64,000 nucleotides of DNA from CAXBES01 sp963974915 (GTDB taxonomy: Bacteria > Bacteroidota > Bacteroidia > Flavobacteriales > Flavobacteriaceae), in NCBI GenBank assembly GCA_963974915.1, contig CAXBES010000001.1, positions 1 to 64,000 on the forward strand, written 5' to 3'. Every line of letters starts with the position of its first letter. Position 1 is the stretch's first letter. The notes under the pieces were generated by a model that did no database searches, was not told where the DNA came from, and worked only from the letters and a program-made list of their open reading frames with translations. Shown here one piece after another: positions 1 to 8,880 of this stretch. The position numbers and the translations under genes were made by a program.

Positions 1-83
1 CACCTCTTACCTTTCCGAACAGAGAAGTTAAGCCCGTTTGCGCCGATGGTACTACACTTGTGGAAGAGTAGGTCGCCGCCTTC
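1..83 (+). rRNA. rrf: 5S ribosomal RNA, 3' part
   Basis: The window opens inside a 5S rRNA. The sequence has the usual conserved blocks, including CCGAACAGAGAAGTTAAGCCC and the closing GAAGAGTAGGTCGCCGCC. The 5' end lies outside the window, so roughly a quarter of the molecule is missing. A strong intrinsic terminator follows within a few bases, which marks this as the end of an rRNA operon read left to right. The exact 3' end (about 82-86) is an estimate. Confidence 0.95.
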
Positions 84-86
84 TTT

Positions 87-124
87 AAGTCCCGATTCAT
101 TTATGAGTCGGGACTTTTTTTTTA
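87..124 (+). terminator. Terminator of the rRNA operon
   Basis: A 13-bp stem (88-100 with 103-115, one G-U pair, core AGTCCCGA/TCGGGACT) with a two-base loop is followed by a run of T. It sits immediately after the 5S rRNA and is a textbook intrinsic terminator. Confidence 0.93.
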
Positions 125-155
125 TTACTTTATGTAATGACACAATTGGCGTGGT

Positions 156-209
156 GATCCCGTTTCTAAAATATGTTTTTTTTACGCTACACATTTTAGA
201 AACGGGATC
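156..209. repeat. Perfect 17-bp inverted repeat downstream of the rRNA operon
   Basis: The left arm (156-172, GATCCCGTTTCTAAAAT) is exactly complementary to the right arm (193-209), with a T-rich 20-base spacer. Allowing one mismatch the arms extend to 20 bp. There is no T-run after the right arm, so it is not a standard terminator on this strand. The right arm runs into CGGGATCGTTTCAAT, which recurs at 374-388. Its origin is unknown; it may be a decayed mobile or repeat element. Confidence 0.8.
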
Positions 210-326
210 GTTTCAATACGAACAAGCCGACTTCTTATAAAAGATACCCAGAAATGGATGTCCTTATTTTTTTAAACTTAATGAAAGGGCTGCCTTGGAA
301 GAGTCAAGACGCTGCTATGGCAGGTC

Positions 327-358
327 TTGTGCGTAACCTACACAAAAGTATACTTTTG
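327..358 (+). promoter_or_regulatory. Candidate promoter in the gene-free stretch after 5S rRNA
   Basis: TTG (327-329) and TACTTTTG (351-358) are 21 bases apart and match the Bacteroidota sigma-A pattern TTG-N(17-23)-TAnnTTTG. No gene starts soon after; the next coding region begins at 600. It could give a long leader for that gene or a small RNA, or it may be a chance match in AT-rich sequence. Nothing else with support was seen between 210 and 500. Confidence 0.4.
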
Positions 359-502
359 GTAGCCTCATAGAGTCGGGATCGTTTCAATGTTTTTAAGCTG
401 TGTTTTATTCAATATTTTTCTCAATTGTTGCTCATTTACAAAACTATAACTTATCATCATGTCGCAAAGTCGAAAAGATTTGTGAAATAAACGCGACAGC
501 GA

Positions 503-535
503 TTGCAGTGGCATCTTTTTTATGCCTTAGATTTG
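503..535 (+). promoter_or_regulatory. Promoter of the hemolysin III/PAQR gene
   Basis: TTG (503-505) and TAGATTTG (528-535), spaced by 22 bases, fit the Bacteroidota promoter consensus. Transcription would start near 540, giving a leader of about 60 bases before the ATG at 600. Confidence 0.55.
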
Positions 536-599
536 CAAAAAAAAATAAAACGAAAAGCGCGGTTATTTTTCTTTTGAAAAATAAGTTGCCATAAAGAAC

Positions 600-1226
600 A
601 TGAGAACACAAACACACAAAGAAGAATTATTGAATTCTCTTACACATGGCATTGGATTTTTGCTCAGTTTAGTGGGTTTTGTTCTTCTAATCGTCTATAA
701 AAGTTTCGATTCTACTGCTAGTACGATTGCAATTATACTTTACGGAGTTTCTCTGGCAGTACTGTATTTTGTCTCTACACTTTATCACTATGAAAAAAAT
801 GAACATCGCAAGAATATCTATCGGAAACTGGATCATATATGCATTTATTATTTAATCGCAGGCACCTATTCTCCAGTAGTGTTGATAGCAATTGATCACA
901 GTATGGGGTGGACGTTGTTTTGGACAGTTTGGGGAATCGCAATTTTTGGGACTATACTTAAAGTCTTTTTTACGGGAAAGTTTGAATTAATTTCTGTAAT
1001 TCTCTATTTGGTAATGGGGTGGCTAATTGTATTAGATTTTTCGGCTTTGCAAGAATCGGTCAGCACAACCGGATTGTATCTACTTATGGGTGGCGGACTG
1101 GCTTACACAGTAGGTATTGTTTTTTATGCGATGGATAAAATTAAGTACAGTCATGTTATTTGGCATTTATTTGTTTTACTTGGGAGTATTCTACATTATT
1201 TATTCATTTTTCTTACCATATTATAA
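600..1226 (+). CDS. trhA: Hemolysin III / PAQR family membrane protein
   Basis: This 208-residue protein has seven predicted membrane helices and the conserved polar motifs of the hemolysin III/PAQR family: LTHGIG near residue 15, STLYHYE near 60, the LDHICIYYLIAGTYSP block near 77-92 and HVIWHLFVLLGSILH near the C-terminus. The histidines of these motifs are thought to bind a metal in the membrane. Bacterial members have been linked to membrane-lipid homeostasis; the haemolysin name is historical. The length is typical of the family. It is a single gene with its own promoter, between the rRNA operon and a large T9SS protein. The exact substrate is unknown. Confidence 0.9.
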   Translation: MRTQTHKEELLNSLTHGIGFLLSLVGFVLLIVYKSFDSTASTIAIILYGVSLAVLYFVSTLYHYEKNEHRKNIYRKLDHICIYYLIAGTYSPVVLIAIDHSMGWTLFWTVWGIAIFGTILKVFFTGKFELISVILYLVMGWLIVLDFSALQESVSTTGLYLLMGGGLAYTVGIVFYAMDKIKYSHVIWHLFVLLGSILHYLFIFLTIL

Positions 1227-1409
1227 CGATAAGTGTTTTTTTTGGAAAAATTGACAATGGGTTTTCTACAATATTGTCTTCGTATCTAATCTTTTTCTGA
1301 ATGATTTGTTATTGGTCGAATGATTAGTTCGTATGAACGAAAAAAAGACCAAAACAAAACGCAATAGGTTCAATTAGTATATTTTTAAAAAAACTAATTA
1401 ACCGAAATT

Positions 1410-4400
1410 ATGACTAAAACTTCAATGAGATTTTTGGTGTTATTAATGACTGTCATATCTTGGCAGCTTAAAGCCCAGTTTACAGAGAATTTTGATACTT
1501 CAACTACATTACCAACCGGATGGTCTATTATAGATGGAGGGTCTTCAGATCAAACCTGGAAAATTATTAGTAACCCATCGGGTGGAGCTCAATCTGGAAC
1601 GAATGTAGCCGATATTCGCTATGGTTCTGATGCCCATGATGATTTTCTTATTACACCTGCCATTACCGTTGCCGGTGGAGTGAACGATCAAATTTCATTT
1701 TATGTAAAATCCAGATCAAGTTCATTTTTAGAGAACTATGATGTTTTATTATCTACTACGAATAATACTGATCCGGGTGCTTTTACCGAGGTACTAAAAT
1801 CGAATGATAATGCTCCCAACTCATGGACACGAGTAGTACTGGATCTAACTCCGTATTTAGGTGATACCGTATATGTCGCCGTTCATGCAACCGATACAGA
1901 TCAGTTCAATCTCTACGTAGATACCTTTGTTAATGATGGGCTACCAACCTGCACAAATCCGGCCGACATCAATATTTTAAATATAACAGATTCGACTGCC
2001 AATGCTAGCTGGATGGCAGGAATTGGAGCTGCCAATTATGACTGGGAGGTCGTGCCTCAAGGTAATGGACAAGGTAATGGCGTGATCGATCAAGGAAATA
2101 CAACAGGGTTGACTGCTGCTATTGATGGCTTGTCTGGTTCTACTCCTTATGATTTTTACATAAAATCTGATTGTGAAACGGACTATGCTTCCGCAATATC
2201 GTTTACAACCCAAGCTTCACCACCCGGGAATGATGAATGTATAAATGCGACGGCCTTAACAGTCAATCCGAATCTAAGTTGCGGAAATGTTACAAGTGGA
2301 AGCATAGCCGGAGCTACAGATTCCGGAATTGATAACTGTGGTGGAACTGAAGACGATGATGTATGGTACAGTTTTGTAGCAACAAATACCACTCACATTG
2401 TTGAACTGACGAATATCACGGGCGGTACTACAGATTTATACCATGCGATATACGATGCGTCCCCCGGTTGTGGAGCATTGGCTGCCGCTTTAAAATGTTC
2501 AGACCCTAATATTAGTACAACTTCGGGTTTAACCATAGGGAATACTTATTATATTCAGGTTTACTCATGGACAGACACGCCCGGGCAATCATCTTCATTT
2601 GATATTTGCGTCGGAACCATTCCGCCGCCACCAACGAACGACGAATGTGCCAATGCTATTTCATTAACTGTTAATCCCGATTTCAACTGTGGTACAGTTA
2701 CGAGCGGAACCGTTGAAAGTGCTACTAATTCTAATGTAAATGGGTGCGGGGGTACCGAAGATGATGATGTTTGGTACAGTTTCGTAGCAACGAACACAAC
2801 TCATTCGGTTGAATTGTTGAATGTAGCAGGTAGTACCACCGATATGTATCATGCAGTTTATGATGCTACTCCGGGATGTGAAAATTTAACCACCGCACTT
2901 ACTTGTTCAGATGCAGATAGCAGTGTTACTAATGATCTTACAATAGGAAACACCTATTATGTTCAGGTTTATACCTGGACAAGTACAACGGGACAGGATT
3001 CAACGTTTGATATCTGTATAGGAACTCCGCCACCACCTCCGACAAACGACGATTGCGCTAACGCGGAAGGACTAACAGTAAATGGCGATTCTAGTTGCAC
3101 CATTACTGCTTCAGGGACTGTTCTAAGTGCGACAAATTCCGGGGTGGATTCGTGTGTAGGGACCGAAGATGATGATGTTTGGTATAGTTTTGTTGCTACC
3201 AGTACTTATCATTCTATTTCATTGTTAAATATAGCAGGAAGCTCTACGAACCTAAATCATGCCATTTATGATGCAGCTCCCGGTTGTGGGGCTTTAGGAG
3301 AAGCATTAATGTGTTCAGATCCAAATTCGAGTAGTATTACAGGTCTTACAATAGGAAATGCCTACTTAATTCAGGTTTATACGTCAACTGGAACAACCGG
3401 ACAGGATACAACCTTCGATATATGTGTGGGAGTTCCTCCGGCCCCTCCTTCAAATGACAATTGTAGTGGTGCGACATCACTTACCGTTAATCCGGATTAC
3501 GACTGTGTTGCAGTGACAGCCGGGACAATTGAATTTGCTCTTAATTCGGGAGAACAAAATTGTGGTGGCACTGCAAACGACGATGTTTGGTATAGTTTTG
3601 TTGCAACGAGAACGGGACATAGGGTTTCCATATTAAATGTGACCGGCAGCGCTACCGATATGTATCACGCGGTTTATGATGCTGCACCCGGCTGTGCTTC
3701 ACTGGAGGCCGCACTTACTTGCTCAGACTCAAACGTGAGTAATACCAACGGACTTACCATAGGAAATACCTATTATGTACAAGTTTATTCCTGGACAGAC
3801 ACCCCCGGACAAACGACTTCGTTTGATATCTGTATAGGGTCACCGCCACCACCTCCGGCAAATAATGATTTCGCAAATGCCGAAATGCTCACTGTAAATA
3901 CTGTATGTAATAATACATTAGGTACTTTGATTGGAGCAACCCCTTCCAGTGAAACTCCTTTTGGCAACTGTGGAAGCACCGATGGTACCGAGGGGGATGT
4001 TTGGTATAGTTTTGTAGCCCCTGATTCGGGGAATGCAAAAATTGAAACTTCGGTGGGTACCGGTGCCAATCTTGATACCGTTATTGTATTATATGCATAT
4101 AACGAAGTTACCGAAACTTTAACCCAAGTTGAATGTAATGATGATGGAGCTGTATCACCATTTTCTGCGATCACAATTACAGACGGAAGTCTAATTTCAG
4201 GAGATACATATTATATAAGAGTTCATGAGTATAACGATGATAACGATGATGACTTTAATATTTGTGTTTACTATCCCGTTTGTGCCGGGACTACCATTAC
4301 TTGGTCCAATGGTGCCTGGGTTGGAGGTGTTGCCCCAACAAATGTTGATGTAGCCATTATCAATGATGCTTATAGCACACTAGCAGATGGTAGCATGGAT

Positions 4401-5957
4401 GCCTGTGCGCTAATTGTAAATAATGGAGAAACCCTTACTATATCTGCAGGAGATTATGTAAGTATTGGAACCGACATAACAGTAAATGGTACTCTAAATA
4501 TAGATCATGAAGGTAGTTTAGTACAAATTGATGATACCTCGGTAACCAATAATAATGGGAGCATTAACGTAGAGAAGATTACCCCTGCACTTGCCGAAAA
4601 GGCATTTATGATCTTGGGAAGTCCTATGTCTTCGGAAACAAGAGAAGCCGTGTATGGTACAAGTTATATTGTAAGGAATCATGTTACAGGAAACTTTGTT
4701 CCCCACCCGGATGTTGCGACCATGTTTCCTATGGCCGAGAATTTTGCCGATGATGATGGTAACAATTGGTTAGACCATTCGGGATTGGTTAATCCGGCCG
4801 AAGGATATCTTGTATTTCCTCAACCTAACACTACCGCAAGTGGATCTTACACACTTAATTATGATCTGGGGACATTAAATAATGGTGTTTTTAATTATCC
4901 GTTAATTTTTAATGGAAGTCAGAACGGCAGTCCGAATATTTTGGCAAATCCATACGCTTCCGCAATTGATGCCGATTTGTTCTTTTTAGATCCAAACAAT
5001 GCAGATATAAATGCGCTCTACTTTTGGGAGCATATCACGCCGTTGTCTACCGGTTATCCCGGTTATAATGATGCTAATTTCAGTATGGGAGATATCTCTG
5101 TATATAGTGAATCGATGGGTGGCGTTGCCGCTGCCAATGGGGGTACAGCACCAACAAGTATTATTTCTTCGGGACAAGGATTCGCAGTAAAAGCGAGTGC
5201 AGCGGGTACTGCTGTATTTAACAATTCGATGCGTGTTAACGGTCCCAATGATACATACCGATCGCCTCAGATTGTAGACAAAGATAGGTTGTGGATTAAA
5301 GTATTTAATAACACCTACGGATTGGGAAGTACTGCGCTTATTGGATTTTCAGAAGAAACAACTAGTGCTTTTGATGATTATGCAGATATACGAAGATTGG
5401 CTACTCCGGTCTCGTTGTACTCGGAATTGGAAACCGGTGAGCAACTCGTAATAAACGCGCTTGATAGCTTTGAACCGGAAGACTCTGTGAACTTGAGCTT
5501 TGTAACACAGGTAACCGAATTACAGGAGTACCGTATCTCACTAGAAAATTTTGATGGTATTAATCTCGATACTGTAGTGGTGTATTTACTGGATACACAA
5601 ACAAGAATTACAACTTCCTTAAGTGAAAATGATTATACATTCCAAAGTGATGCGGCTACCTATAGCAATCGTTTTACGGTGTTTTTCCGTAGTTCGGTAC
5701 TCGATGTGACAGATTTCTCGTTGAATGCGATTTCTGTTTTTCCGAACCCTGCAAAGGATATCTTAAATATTGCATCACCTACACTTACAGTACATAGCGC
5801 CGTAATATATGATATGAGTGGTAGAAAAGTTTATGAAGCCAACTTTAACGGGAGCAGTAATTATCAGTTGAATATGTCGGCACTTCCGGCTGCTTTATAT
5901 TTTGTGGAGATCTCAACCGAAAATGGTTTGGTCACCAAACGAGTGATAAAGGAATAA
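1410..5957 (+). CDS. Large T9SS-secreted, repeat-containing cell-surface protein
   Basis: The 1515-residue protein starts with a signal peptide ending near Q23 (LKAQ). Next come a choice-of-anchor J/MAM-like domain (about 24-172, starting FTENFDTSTTLPTGW), a fibronectin III-like domain (about 180-268), and five tandem repeats of about 135 residues starting near 270, 406, 541, 678 and 814. The first four repeats carry a DDVWYSFVAT motif and paired cysteines; the fifth is divergent, with GDVWYSFVAP and no repeat-start cysteine. A long middle region leads to a T9SS type A sorting domain in the last 75 residues (VFPNPAKDILNI, YDMSGRKVYEA, and a C-terminal VTKRVIKE). It is therefore predicted to cross the outer membrane through T9SS and attach to the surface. 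A role in adhesion or binding is inferred from the architecture only. A terminator follows. Confidence 0.9.
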   Translation: MTKTSMRFLVLLMTVISWQLKAQFTENFDTSTTLPTGWSIIDGGSSDQTWKIISNPSGGAQSGTNVADIRYGSDAHDDFLITPAITVAGGVNDQISFYVKSRSSSFLENYDVLLSTTNNTDPGAFTEVLKSNDNAPNSWTRVVLDLTPYLGDTVYVAVHATDTDQFNLYVDTFVNDGLPTCTNPADINILNITDSTANASWMAGIGAANYDWEVVPQGNGQGNGVIDQGNTTGLTAAIDGLSGSTPYDFYIKSDCETDYASAISFTTQASPPGNDECINATALTVNPNLSCGNVTSGSIAGATDSGIDNCGGTEDDDVWYSFVATNTTHIVELTNITGGTTDLYHAIYDASPGCGALAAALKCSDPNISTTSGLTIGNTYYIQVYSWTDTPGQSSSFDICVGTIPPPPTNDECANAISLTVNPDFNCGTVTSGTVESATNSNVNGCGGTEDDDVWYSFVATNTTHSVELLNVAGSTTDMYHAVYDATPGCENLTTALTCSDADSSVTNDLTIGNTYYVQVYTWTSTTGQDSTFDICIGTPPPPPTNDDCANAEGLTVNGDSSCTITASGTVLSATNSGVDSCVGTEDDDVWYSFVATSTYHSISLLNIAGSSTNLNHAIYDAAPGCGALGEALMCSDPNSSSITGLTIGNAYLIQVYTSTGTTGQDTTFDICVGVPPAPPSNDNCSGATSLTVNPDYDCVAVTAGTIEFALNSGEQNCGGTANDDVWYSFVATRTGHRVSILNVTGSATDMYHAVYDAAPGCASLEAALTCSDSNVSNTNGLTIGNTYYVQVYSWTDTPGQTTSFDICIGSPPPPPANNDFANAEMLTVNTVCNNTLGTLIGATPSSETPFGNCGSTDGTEGDVWYSFVAPDSGNAKIETSVGTGANLDTVIVLYAYNEVTETLTQVECNDDGAVSPFSAITITDGSLISGDTYYIRVHEYNDDNDDDFNICVYYPVCAGTTITWSNGAWVGGVAPTNVDVAIINDAYSTLADGSMDACALIVNNGETLTISAGDYVSIGTDITVNGTLNIDHEGSLVQIDDTSVTNNNGSINVEKITPALAEKAFMILGSPMSSETREAVYGTSYIVRNHVTGNFVPHPDVATMFPMAENFADDDGNNWLDHSGLVNPAEGYLVFPQPNTTASGSYTLNYDLGTLNNGVFNYPLIFNGSQNGSPNILANPYASAIDADLFFLDPNNADINALYFWEHITPLSTGYPGYNDANFSMGDISVYSESMGGVAAANGGTAPTSIISSGQGFAVKASAAGTAVFNNSMRVNGPNDTYRSPQIVDKDRLWIKVFNNTYGLGSTALIGFSEETTSAFDDYADIRRLATPVSLYSELETGEQLVINALDSFEPEDSVNLSFVTQVTELQEYRISLENFDGINLDTVVVYLLDTQTRITTSLSENDYTFQSDAATYSNRFTVFFRSSVLDVTDFSLNAISVFPNPAKDILNIASPTLTVHSAVIYDMSGRKVYEANFNGSSNYQLNMSALPAALYFVEISTENGLVTKRVIKE

Positions 5958-5973
5958 CCTTTCAAATGATTTC

Positions 5974-6009
5974 AAAAACCGCTATAATAAAGTTTGTAGC
6001 GGTTTTTTT
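5974..6009 (+). terminator. Terminator after the T9SS surface protein
   Basis: The stem AAAACCGCTA/TAGCGGTTTT is followed by a T-run, 17 bases after the stop codon. Confidence 0.9.
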
Positions 6010-6027
6010 GTTTTTAGTCTTGGGGAA

Positions 6028-6111
6028 GGGATAGTAGCGAAAAGCCCACAGCGAAGTTTACGTAGTGAGGACTTGTAACGGATAGCCCGGTTTTGAGCCG
6101 TTCTTTACGCG
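6028..6111. repeat. Flavobacterial-type intergenic repeat
   Basis: A short non-coding stretch carries an imperfect direct repeat: GTAGCGAAAAGCCC (6034-6047) and GTAACGGATAGCCC (6075-6088), 11 of 14 positions identical. From memory, intergenic sequences with this GTAGCGGATAGCCC core occur in many Flavobacteriaceae; I cannot check this here. It lies between convergent genes and has no reading frame of note. Confidence 0.5.
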
Positions 6112-6168
6112 AATAAAATAGAATACTTAGGCGAAAAATTCCCCCAACAAAACTTTCAAGTCAGTCGT

Positions 6169-6837
6169 TTAAAGAAAATAAGCAATCACCATTGCCATAA
6201 TAATGGTGAGTAGTTTTGCTAAATTGAATTTGTGGTCTTTGCTGCTTTCAAAAAGGATTGTGGTTGATACGTGTAGAAATATACCGATTACGAGCGCAGT
6301 AATTTCGGTACTATAGCGTACAAATCCGTCTACGTTTTTAGATAGAAAGTTGCCTAAAGGCGTCATCAAGGCAAATAAAAACAGGAATAATAGGGTAGTG
6401 GACCTTGAGTAATTTGCTTTTATAAAAAAGAAGGACAAAATTATAGCAATAGGGATCTTGTGTACTATCACTCCCAGAATAAGGTTGTTTTCTTCTGAAA
6501 TAGGGAAGCCTTCCAAGAGAGCGTGAATTGACAAACTGATAAATAACAGCCAGGGAAAACTTTTCTCGGCAGCATGAATATGGACATGACCGTGTTCTGC
6601 GCCTTTAGAAAAAAACTCTAAACAAATTTGAAGCAGTATTCCTGCCATGATGTACACACCCGTAGTTTTCGAATCTGTCGTAAAAACTTCGGGTAGGAGT
6701 TCGAAAATAGTTACTGCCAGTAGGAAGGCACCGCTAAAAGCCAGATAAATAGACATTTTTGCTATTTCCTTTGTTTTTAGAAGTAAGGCAATTGCATAAC
6801 CAACAGCAACCGATGCGAATAGGAGAAAATAAATCAT
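6169..6837 (-). CDS. ZIP family metal transporter-like protein
   Basis: The 222-residue integral membrane protein has about eight predicted helices. It carries the two metal-site motifs of the ZIP family: HALLEGFPI in the fourth helix (HxxxEG) and VHKIPIA in the fifth (HKxP). Between helices 3 and 4 there is a short histidine-rich loop (GHVHIHAAE), as in many ZIP transporters. It probably imports a divalent metal such as zinc or iron; the substrate cannot be read from the sequence. It overlaps the upstream methyltransferase gene by four bases (ATGA), so the two are probably translationally coupled. Confidence 0.85.
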   Translation of the reverse strand: MIYFLLFASVAVGYAIALLLKTKEIAKMSIYLAFSGAFLLAVTIFELLPEVFTTDSKTTGVYIMAGILLQICLEFFSKGAEHGHVHIHAAEKSFPWLLFISLSIHALLEGFPISEENNLILGVIVHKIPIAIILSFFFIKANYSRSTTLLFLFLFALMTPLGNFLSKNVDGFVRYSTEITALVIGIFLHVSTTILFESSKDHKFNLAKLLTIIMAMVIAYFL

Positions 6838-7568
6838 TTGCTAAATAATAATATTAGTCTTTGGGATGTGCGTTCATCAAACTCGTTCAATTTATAATCA
6901 CCAAAGCAATCATCTAAAATAACTCCTGCCTCTTTGAAATAGGATTTGAAGTTAGCTAAAGTAAGTGCTTTTACACGTTCTGTATAAAAGTGGTGTTTAT
7001 TATTATGGGTAAATTTGATGTTTTTAATAATGTAATCGTCCTCAATTAGTCGTTCAATGTGGAATGTAATTTCATCAACAGTTTTGGTTTCCTTCGGAAC
7101 GAGATTCTTTTTAATATATTCTGAATTCAGGAAGTCGATTACTCCATGGCCATTGCTTTTTAGATCGGCTTTAATGGCTTTAATGGTCCGAAGGTTGTCA
7201 TTTTCCGATTCAAAATATCCAAAGCTTGTAAAGAGATTAAAAACGGCATCGAATTGTTTTTTATAAGGCACACACATATCATGTACATCGAAATGTAGTT
7301 TCTCGTTCTCAAATTGTTTGGCATAGGCAATGCTGGATTCGGAAAGATCAACCCCTGTCACATCATAACCCAATTGGTTTAAGTATCTGGCATGACGCCC
7401 CTTTCCACATGCAAGGTCGAGAATTTCCGCGCCTGTTTCCAGCTTGAGATGTTTAGTAAGCGTATTCATAAAAGCCGCGGCTTCTGTATGATCCCTGTCT
7501 TTGTAAAGGATATGGTAATAGGGAGTGTTAAACCAGGAAGCGTACCAATTATCTGTTTCTTTTTGCAT
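6834..7568 (-). CDS. Class I SAM-dependent methyltransferase
   Basis: The 244-residue protein has a Rossmann-type methyltransferase fold. Motif I is ILDLACGKGRHARYL (about residues 49-63), followed by the acidic residue of motif II in VTGVDLSESSI. No membrane segment or signal peptide is seen, so it should act in the cytoplasm. The substrate is unknown; small molecules and proteins are both possible. It is the first gene of a two-gene unit with the ZIP-type transporter, overlapping it by four bases. Confidence 0.85.
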   Translation of the reverse strand: MQKETDNWYASWFNTPYYHILYKDRDHTEAAAFMNTLTKHLKLETGAEILDLACGKGRHARYLNQLGYDVTGVDLSESSIAYAKQFENEKLHFDVHDMCVPYKKQFDAVFNLFTSFGYFESENDNLRTIKAIKADLKSNGHGVIDFLNSEYIKKNLVPKETKTVDEITFHIERLIEDDYIIKNIKFTHNNKHHFYTERVKALTLANFKSYFKEAGVILDDCFGDYKLNEFDERTSQRLILLFSK

Positions 7569-7675
7569 CGATGCCTTTTTGCACTGCTAAAATACTGTAT
7601 TTTTGTTCTTTTATTAAATTATTTGAATTACTTCGGATATAAATAAATCAACTCATCTAATTACGAGCTTACTAT

Positions 7676-8833
7676 ATGGCAGAGAATTTTAAAATGGTCG
7701 CGAAAACCCTGTTTGGGTTAGAAGAATTATTAGCTCAAGAACTTCGTAAGCTTGGGGCGTCTAATATAGAATTAGGCACGAGAAACGTTTCGTTTGAAGG
7801 AGACACCGGGTTTATGTATAAAGCGAATTTATGTTGTAGAACGGCTATTAAAATCCTGAAGCCTATAACTTCTTTTAATGTTTTTAAGGAGGAAGATCTT
7901 TATAAAAAAGTATATGATATTAATTGGGAGGATTATATGGAAGCAAATGGCAGTTTAGCAGTTGATGCTACTGTTTTTTCGAAACAATTCACGCATTCTC
8001 AATATATTGCTTTAAAGACCAAGGACGCCATTGTCGATAGATTTAGAGATAAAGAGGGCATAAGACCCGATGTGGATCTGGATCATCCAACTTTAAGGGT
8101 TAATGTACATATTGATAGAAATATTTGTACCATTTCTTTAGATAGCTCGGGACAATCCTTACACAAGCGTGGTTACAAGATCGCCAACACCATAGCTCCC
8201 ATTAATGAAGTGCTTGCCGCCGGACTCATCATGCTTTCCGGTTGGAACGGTCAATGTGATTTTATAGACCCTATGTGTGGTGGAGGAACAATTTTAACAG
8301 AGGCTGCAATGATCGCCTGTAACATTCCACCTAACTTAAACAGGGATGAGTTTGGTTTTGAAACATGGCCGGATTTTGATGTGGATCTTTACGAACTTAT
8401 TGAAAATGCTGCCTTAAAGAAAATAAGAGATTTTCATTTTAAGATCTACGGATTTGATACAGATGTTGTCGCATTGAAAAAAGCCCGAGAAAATATAAAA
8501 AGCGCTAACCTGGATGAGTTCATCACTTTGGAAAACAAAGATTTCTTTGACACCAAAAAAGAAACGGAGCGTTCTATGTGGCTGGTTTTTAATCCGCCGT
8601 ATGATGAACGTATTGCGGTAACCGACATAGAAAAATTCTACGCCTCTATTGGTAATACGTTAAAGCATGGCTATCCCGGAACTCAAGCCTGGATGATCAC
8701 GTCTAATATGGAGGCCTTAAAGTACGTAGGATTACGGCCATCCCGAAAAATAAAGGTTTACAACGGGAAGTTAGAAGCTCGTTTTGTAAAGTATGAAATG
8801 TACGAAGGTAGCAGGAAGGCCAAGAAGAATTAG
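7676..8833 (+). CDS. THUMP-domain RNA (guanine-N2) methyltransferase, RlmL-like
   Basis: The 385-residue protein has an N-terminal ferredoxin-like/THUMP region (about residues 5-160) for RNA binding and a C-terminal class I methyltransferase domain. SAM motif I is FIDPMCGGGTILTEAA (about 199-214), and the catalytic NPPY motif is WLVFNPPYDERI (about 302-313), typical of N2-guanine methyltransferases. It corresponds to the N-terminal half of E. coli RlmL, which methylates G2445 of 23S rRNA. The RlmK half is absent, as is usual in this phylum. The target base is inferred from the family. The start fits the family N-terminus (MVAKTLFGLEELLAQEL). Confidence 0.85.
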   Translation: MAENFKMVAKTLFGLEELLAQELRKLGASNIELGTRNVSFEGDTGFMYKANLCCRTAIKILKPITSFNVFKEEDLYKKVYDINWEDYMEANGSLAVDATVFSKQFTHSQYIALKTKDAIVDRFRDKEGIRPDVDLDHPTLRVNVHIDRNICTISLDSSGQSLHKRGYKIANTIAPINEVLAAGLIMLSGWNGQCDFIDPMCGGGTILTEAAMIACNIPPNLNRDEFGFETWPDFDVDLYELIENAALKKIRDFHFKIYGFDTDVVALKKARENIKSANLDEFITLENKDFFDTKKETERSMWLVFNPPYDERIAVTDIEKFYASIGNTLKHGYPGTQAWMITSNMEALKYVGLRPSRKIKVYNGKLEARFVKYEMYEGSRKAKKN

Positions 8834-8880
8834 GAAGCAGTGAACAGTGATAAGTTCTGAGTACGTGAGAATGTATCCTA

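Noticed and set aside
46..240. Open frame of 64 codons starting inside the 5S rRNA
   Set aside because: It begins within the rRNA and runs through the terminator hairpin and the inverted repeat; its composition is not protein-like.
400..594. Open frame of 64 codons before the hemolysin III gene
   Set aside because: It covers the likely promoter (503-535), has no recognisable pattern and no start signal.
121..599. tRNA gene after the rRNA operon
   Set aside because: No cloverleaf with a T-loop GTTCGAATC-type block was found on either strand.
2221..4270. Regular repeats resembling a CRISPR array
   Set aside because: The 405-base period and an unbroken reading frame show protein repeats, not short repeats with unique spacers.
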